Position numbers and translations under genes: made by a program. A stretch of DNA of 64,000 nucleotides from a bacterium (GTDB taxonomy: Bacteria; Sumerlaeota; Sumerlaeia; SLMS01; JAHLLQ01), in assembly GCA_020444065.1 (NCBI GenBank), contig JAHLLQ010000006.1, forward strand, positions 310,001 through 374,000. The letters are read 5' to 3'. Shown here piece by piece: positions 60,886 to 64,000 of this stretch (positions are counted from its first letter, which is position 1; each line of letters opens with the position of its first letter). The notes under the pieces were generated by a model that saw only the letters and a list, made by a program, of their open reading frames with translations, was not told the DNA's origin and ran no database searches.

Positions 60886-61932
60886 ATGAAGATTCTGGCA
60901 ACAATTCTCACGCTGGCGATTGCCGGCGGCGTAGCAGTCACACCGGTTCTGGCGGGCGAACACGAGGATGAATCGGGAGAACGTGGTGAATACCAGGAGC
61001 ACGGCAATCGAGGGCTGGAGTCACTTCCTCCCGCGATTCAGGCGGCGATCGAGGCTGCTTCGCCGGGCGCAGAGGTGATGGGTGCTCGCATGGAGAACGA
61101 GGACGGCGTGAAGTGCTTCGAGGTACGCGCCACTTCGCCCAGTGGTGCGCGGATGGAATTTAAGGTCTCCCCGATCGGCGACGTGATCGAGATCGAAGAG
61201 GAATGCGAAGCCGCGGACGCCCCTGCTGCCATCCGGACCCACCTGAAGAATCTCTTCCCCGGCAGTGACATGGAGGAACTGGAGCGCAAGACCTGTACGG
61301 TCTATGCGGCCGAGAAGGAGTTCGGACCGACGGTCTACGAGGTCCAGATCGACGCATCAGGTCGATTGCTCTCGATCGAGGCGGAAAATGAAGGAGCAGA
61401 TGAGGAGGACGAGGACAGCGCCGAGGCCGTGGATGTGACGCAACTGCCGGAAGCGGTCCGGAGTGCCGTCCCATCAGCGCAGGTGAAACGGGCCATGCTG
61501 GAGTCCGAAGATGGAACGTTGGTCTACGAGGTCCTGGTCACAAACAGCGATGGAGCGACCCTCGAAGTGGTCGTTACGACCGATGGCGCGTTGATCGAGA
61601 CCGAGCAACGGACTACGTTGGAGGCCCTTCCCGCAACGGTTCGCCATACTCTTGAATCCGTCCTTCCAGGTTCCGATCTCGACGAACTGGAACGAAAGCA
61701 GATCGTGCTCTACGAAGCCGAGTTCGAGGGCGAAGAGCTTTCCTGCGAGGTTCAGATGGATGCAACAGGCCGAATTCTGAAGACCGAATCTGAACACGAG
61801 GATCACGAACAAGGCGAGCAGTACAAGCGCGGAGACGACGAAGACGAGCGCGGCGGACGGTACGAACGCGAGCACGATGAAGACGACCGAGGCGGAAGAT
61901 TCGAACGTGAACATGACGACGACGATGACTGA
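60886..61932 (+). CDS. Secreted protein with duplicated PepSY-like domains and acidic tail
   Basis: 348 aa from the ATG at 60886 with AGAGGA upstream. The signal peptide ends VLAGE. An internal duplication is visible: LESLPPAIQAAIEAASPGAEV ... FPGSDMEELERKTC ... YEVQIDASGRLLSIEAE recurs as VTQLPEAVRSAVPSAQV ... LPGSDLDELERKQI ... CEVQMDATGRILKTESE. Each copy contains two PepSY-type alpha-beta units, giving four in all. The C-terminal 35 residues are almost only D, E, R, G and H. PepSY proteins can inhibit proteases or sense envelope stress and often sit beside OmpR-type two-component genes, as here. Confidence 0.78.
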   Translation: MKILATILTLAIAGGVAVTPVLAGEHEDESGERGEYQEHGNRGLESLPPAIQAAIEAASPGAEVMGARMENEDGVKCFEVRATSPSGARMEFKVSPIGDVIEIEEECEAADAPAAIRTHLKNLFPGSDMEELERKTCTVYAAEKEFGPTVYEVQIDASGRLLSIEAENEGADEEDEDSAEAVDVTQLPEAVRSAVPSAQVKRAMLESEDGTLVYEVLVTNSDGATLEVVVTTDGALIETEQRTTLEALPATVRHTLESVLPGSDLDELERKQIVLYEAEFEGEELSCEVQMDATGRILKTESEHEDHEQGEQYKRGDDEDERGGRYEREHDEDDRGGRFEREHDDDDD

Positions 61933-61974
61933 GTTATCTCGTCACGATGTGCCATGAAGCGCGATCCGAGAGCA

Positions 61975-62006
61975 CCCGGGGGGAGTTTCCAGAGACTCTC
62001 CCCGGG
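61975..62006 (+). terminator. Hairpin after the PepSY gene
   Basis: CCCGGGGGGAGT (61975-61986) and ACTCTCCCCGGG (61995-62006) pair over 12 bp with one wobble. Only a CAAACTCT tract follows instead of a T-run, so its efficiency is uncertain. Confidence 0.55.
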
Positions 62007-62134
62007 CAAACTCTACACTCCCCCATTTCAGTTAACATACAGCTTGGGATACCCAGCAGCATCAGAGATGATTCTTGCGGTTCCTCCAGTGGGTTTATCA
62101 GATCAAAGTCGACGGCGAGGGTCGATACCACCAT

Positions 62135-63259
62135 ATGAGACTAAGACGAGCGCTGACTTCGCATTACTGGCCACTGCTGGCAGCAGGGATCTCTTACGCG
62201 GTGCTCGTCATCCTGGTTCTTGGTAATGAATTGCGTCCCGAGTGGCTGTGGTCCTCGTACTGCGACATCTTCTGCCCAATTCTGGCCGCACTGGGCATCG
62301 TCGCCATTGCTATCAGCCTGGTGCGATCTCGGTCCCGCTCAGCAGGACGAAGGATTCTCCTGGTCGCAGCGCTACTGCCGGCGCTGGCTGTCGGAGGTGC
62401 TTGGGCAAGGTACGAGATCCAGACCTTCAGCCCGAATGAGGATGGCCAGGTTTTTACGTTCGAGCAACATGATCCTGAGAAGCTGCACGTGGCGGTTCTT
62501 GGCGATCCCGGGCGCGGTTCAGCGACCGAGGAACAAATCGGGAGTCTGCTCGGCCAGATCAATGGAGAAAACCCGCTGGATGCTGCATGTCTTCTCGGAG
62601 ACAATCTGTACGGTCATCAGCCATTCCAGGATGCTGTGAGAGATCGAATCGTTAGTCCGCTGAAGCCTTTGTACGATGCAGGTGTTCCTGTCCATGCGGT
62701 AATCGGCAGTCACGATTACAAGGGGGGATATGCGCGCCAGGAAACCGAGGATTCTCGATTCGGGATGAAGAAGGATCGGTATTACATCCTTCGCACCAAA
62801 GATGATCTGTGCTCGTTCTTCATGATCGACTCGGAGAAGTTCCCTCACGATCCGGTCCAGTATCGGTGGTTGATGAAGGAACTTCGACAAACCTCGACGA
62901 AATGGAACGTGCTCGTGTGTTACGGACCGCCGGAGGCATCCCCTGCGATGCACGGATCCGATGGGAACCTGAGTCGAATCACGCACGAATTCTTCCAGAA
63001 TGGCACGCTCTCGCTTTCTCTCTCGGGAAAGAACCATTTCTACGAGCGCCGCACCCGCCCCGGAAGTTCCGCAGCGTTCGTCACTGTGGGATCTTCAGGA
63101 AAGGTCGACAATCCCGAGTTCACGGATTCCGATCCACATCGCGAGGCAGCCTACTGGGACAATGGCGCCTTCGTCACTGTGGAAATCACTATCAATCAGA
63201 TCACCGTCGATGCGACGGACTGCCTGGGAACGCCAATCGATCATGTTGAGGTGAAGTGA
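62135..63259 (+). CDS. Membrane-anchored metallophosphoesterase-like protein
   Basis: 374 aa from the ATG at 62135; a TTG at 62075 adds 20 residues. Three hydrophobic segments (about 10-30, 42-62 and 72-90) are followed by an extracytoplasmic phosphoesterase fold: LGDPGRGS, LLGDNLYG and IGSHDYKG. The GNHD asparagine is replaced by Ser, the histidine strand reads VCYGPPEAS, and the final GHNH is GKNH. At least two metal ligands are therefore altered and activity is doubtful or changed. It ends six bases before the response-regulator gene, so the three genes form an operon and the protein may act as a sensor accessory (inference). Confidence 0.72.
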   Translation: MRLRRALTSHYWPLLAAGISYAVLVILVLGNELRPEWLWSSYCDIFCPILAALGIVAIAISLVRSRSRSAGRRILLVAALLPALAVGGAWARYEIQTFSPNEDGQVFTFEQHDPEKLHVAVLGDPGRGSATEEQIGSLLGQINGENPLDAACLLGDNLYGHQPFQDAVRDRIVSPLKPLYDAGVPVHAVIGSHDYKGGYARQETEDSRFGMKKDRYYILRTKDDLCSFFMIDSEKFPHDPVQYRWLMKELRQTSTKWNVLVCYGPPEASPAMHGSDGNLSRITHEFFQNGTLSLSLSGKNHFYERRTRPGSSAAFVTVGSSGKVDNPEFTDSDPHREAAYWDNGAFVTVEITINQITVDATDCLGTPIDHVEVK

Positions 63260-63265
63260 GAAACG

Positions 63266-63964
63266 ATGCGGATTCTGCTCGTCGAAGATGAAGTCCGATA
63301 TGCAAAAGGCATTCAAAGAGGCCTGCAAACGGTTCCTTCGTTTGTCGTGGACTTGTCTCACGATGGAGAAGACGGTGAATTCCTCGCCCTGCATAATGAC
63401 TACGATCTGATTATTCTCGATCTGATGCTGCCAAAGCGCGATGGCCTCGAGGTCCTCCAGGCGATCCGTGCAGCCGGAAAGACAACTCCAGTCCTGATCC
63501 TGACGGCGCGATCGACAAAAGAGGATATCGTTCGTGGGCTGGACTACGGCTCCGATGACTACCTGGCAAAACCATTTGATCTTGGCGAGCTGATCGCGCG
63601 CTGTCGCGCATTGATCCGGCGCTCCAAGGGCTCACCTGCTCCCCTGCTGGAAGTGGGCGATTTGCGCATCGATACACGACGCCACGTACTCCTGGCGAAT
63701 GGGACGGAACTCACGTTGCCGGCGCTGGAATATCGCCTGATTGAGTACCTCGCATTTCGGAAGGGCGAAGTCTGTTCGAAGACGGAGTTGCTCGAGCATC
63801 TATACGATTACAACTGGGAGAAGTTTTCGAACGTTCTTGAAGTCTACGTTTCATCGATCCGCCGCAAGCTCCAGGGACTGGGGCTTCCCAACATGATCCG
63901 GAATTTGAGAGGTCAGGGCTATGTTCTGAGCGATTCGACTCAATGCGAGGAGATCGCTGAATGA
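63266..63964 (+). CDS. OmpR/PhoB-family response regulator
   Basis: 232 aa. The receiver domain has the acidic pair in LLVEDEV, phospho-acceptor Asp52 in LIILDLMLPKRDG, the conserved Thr in LILTAR and Lys in YLAKPFD. The C-terminal winged-helix DNA-binding domain (about 130-225) has LTLPALEYRLIEYLAFRKGEVCSKTELLEHLYD and the VYVSSIRRKL recognition helix. It should activate or repress promoters after phosphorylation by the following kinase. ATGA overlap with that gene. Confidence 0.94.
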   Translation: MRILLVEDEVRYAKGIQRGLQTVPSFVVDLSHDGEDGEFLALHNDYDLIILDLMLPKRDGLEVLQAIRAAGKTTPVLILTARSTKEDIVRGLDYGSDDYLAKPFDLGELIARCRALIRRSKGSPAPLLEVGDLRIDTRRHVLLANGTELTLPALEYRLIEYLAFRKGEVCSKTELLEHLYDYNWEKFSNVLEVYVSSIRRKLQGLGLPNMIRNLRGQGYVLSDSTQCEEIAE

Positions 63965-64000
63965 GATCCCTTGCGACGCGAATCGGCATTCTGATTCTTG
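63961..64000 (+). CDS. Start of a probable sensor histidine kinase (partial)
   Basis: Only 13 codons (MRSLATRIGILIL) are visible before the window ends. The ATG overlaps the stop of the response-regulator gene. A basic start followed by a hydrophobic stretch is typical of a membrane sensor kinase, and gene order supports it. The identity is inferred from position. Confidence 0.55.
   Translation, partial: MRSLATRIGILIL

Overview
The window comes from the chromosome of a free-living, GC-rich (roughly 60% by eye), Gram-negative-type bacterium. It encodes Tat and Sec signal peptides, multihaem cytochromes, sigma-54 machinery targets, a type-A RNase P RNA, and very large secreted beta-propeller and parallel beta-helix proteins. 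Secreted GH13/CBM25 and GH2 enzymes, Pro-Ser-Thr linkers, a dockerin-like tail and VCBS/FG-GAP repeats suggest a polysaccharide-degrading heterotroph of one of the less-studied phyla (Sumerlaeota, Hydrogenedentota, Planctomycetota-like). The sequence alone does not settle the phylum. No rRNA, CRISPR array, insertion sequence or prophage was seen.

Layout. 1-3.2 kb: two tandem beta-helix surface proteins, then a CtpA-type protease behind candidate sigma-70 and sigma-54 promoters. 3.3-8.1 kb: an APH-fold kinase-like protein, then RapA coupled by ATGA to a DUF503 protein. 8.1-13.1 kb: a giant secreted FG-GAP protein, then an ammonium transporter with a near-consensus sigma-54 promoter and a strong terminator. 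13.3-15.3 kb: a DnaC/DnaI-like ATPase divergent from phosphate acetyltransferase. 15.5-22.1 kb: carbohydrate section (secreted GH13 with two CBM25 modules, HDAC-family deacetylase, beta-mannosidase). 22.2-37.7 kb: an NtrC-type regulator, a DUF512 radical-SAM-like protein, miaA, CIA30, a HAD phosphatase, a cation-exchanger-like protein, tRNA-Val, a phosphoesterase, an NtrB-like kinase, malate dehydrogenase, a YprB-type nuclease, a methyltransferase and a YpeA acetyltransferase. 37.8-41.1 kb: a membrane protein, Bcp peroxiredoxin and an esterase.

41.3-46.9 kb is the most interesting part: a tightly coupled three-gene operon. It encodes a HybA-HybB (ferredoxin-NrfD) fusion, a roughly ten-haem cytochrome, and a 13-15-haem cytochrome fused to a cysteine-less thioredoxin-like domain and TPRs. 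It looks like a membrane quinone/periplasm electron-transfer complex with no catalytic subunit encoded nearby. After it come a GlcG/HbpS protein, a Tat-exported alkaline phosphatase, a YwiC-like membrane protein and rnpB. 50.9-57.7 kb holds two more giant FG-GAP/VCBS proteins. One of them shares a 350-residue two-part module with the 8-11 kb propeller protein, but at the opposite end of the chain. 57.9-64 kb: two radical SAM proteins, a duplicated-PepSY protein, a membrane metallophosphoesterase-like protein, and an OmpR-type regulator followed by the first codons of what is probably its kinase.

Most operons are short. Coupling by ATGA or TAATG overlap is common (RapA-DUF503, nuclease-methyltransferase-membrane protein, the cytochrome operon, regulator-kinase), and several units end in clear hairpin terminators.
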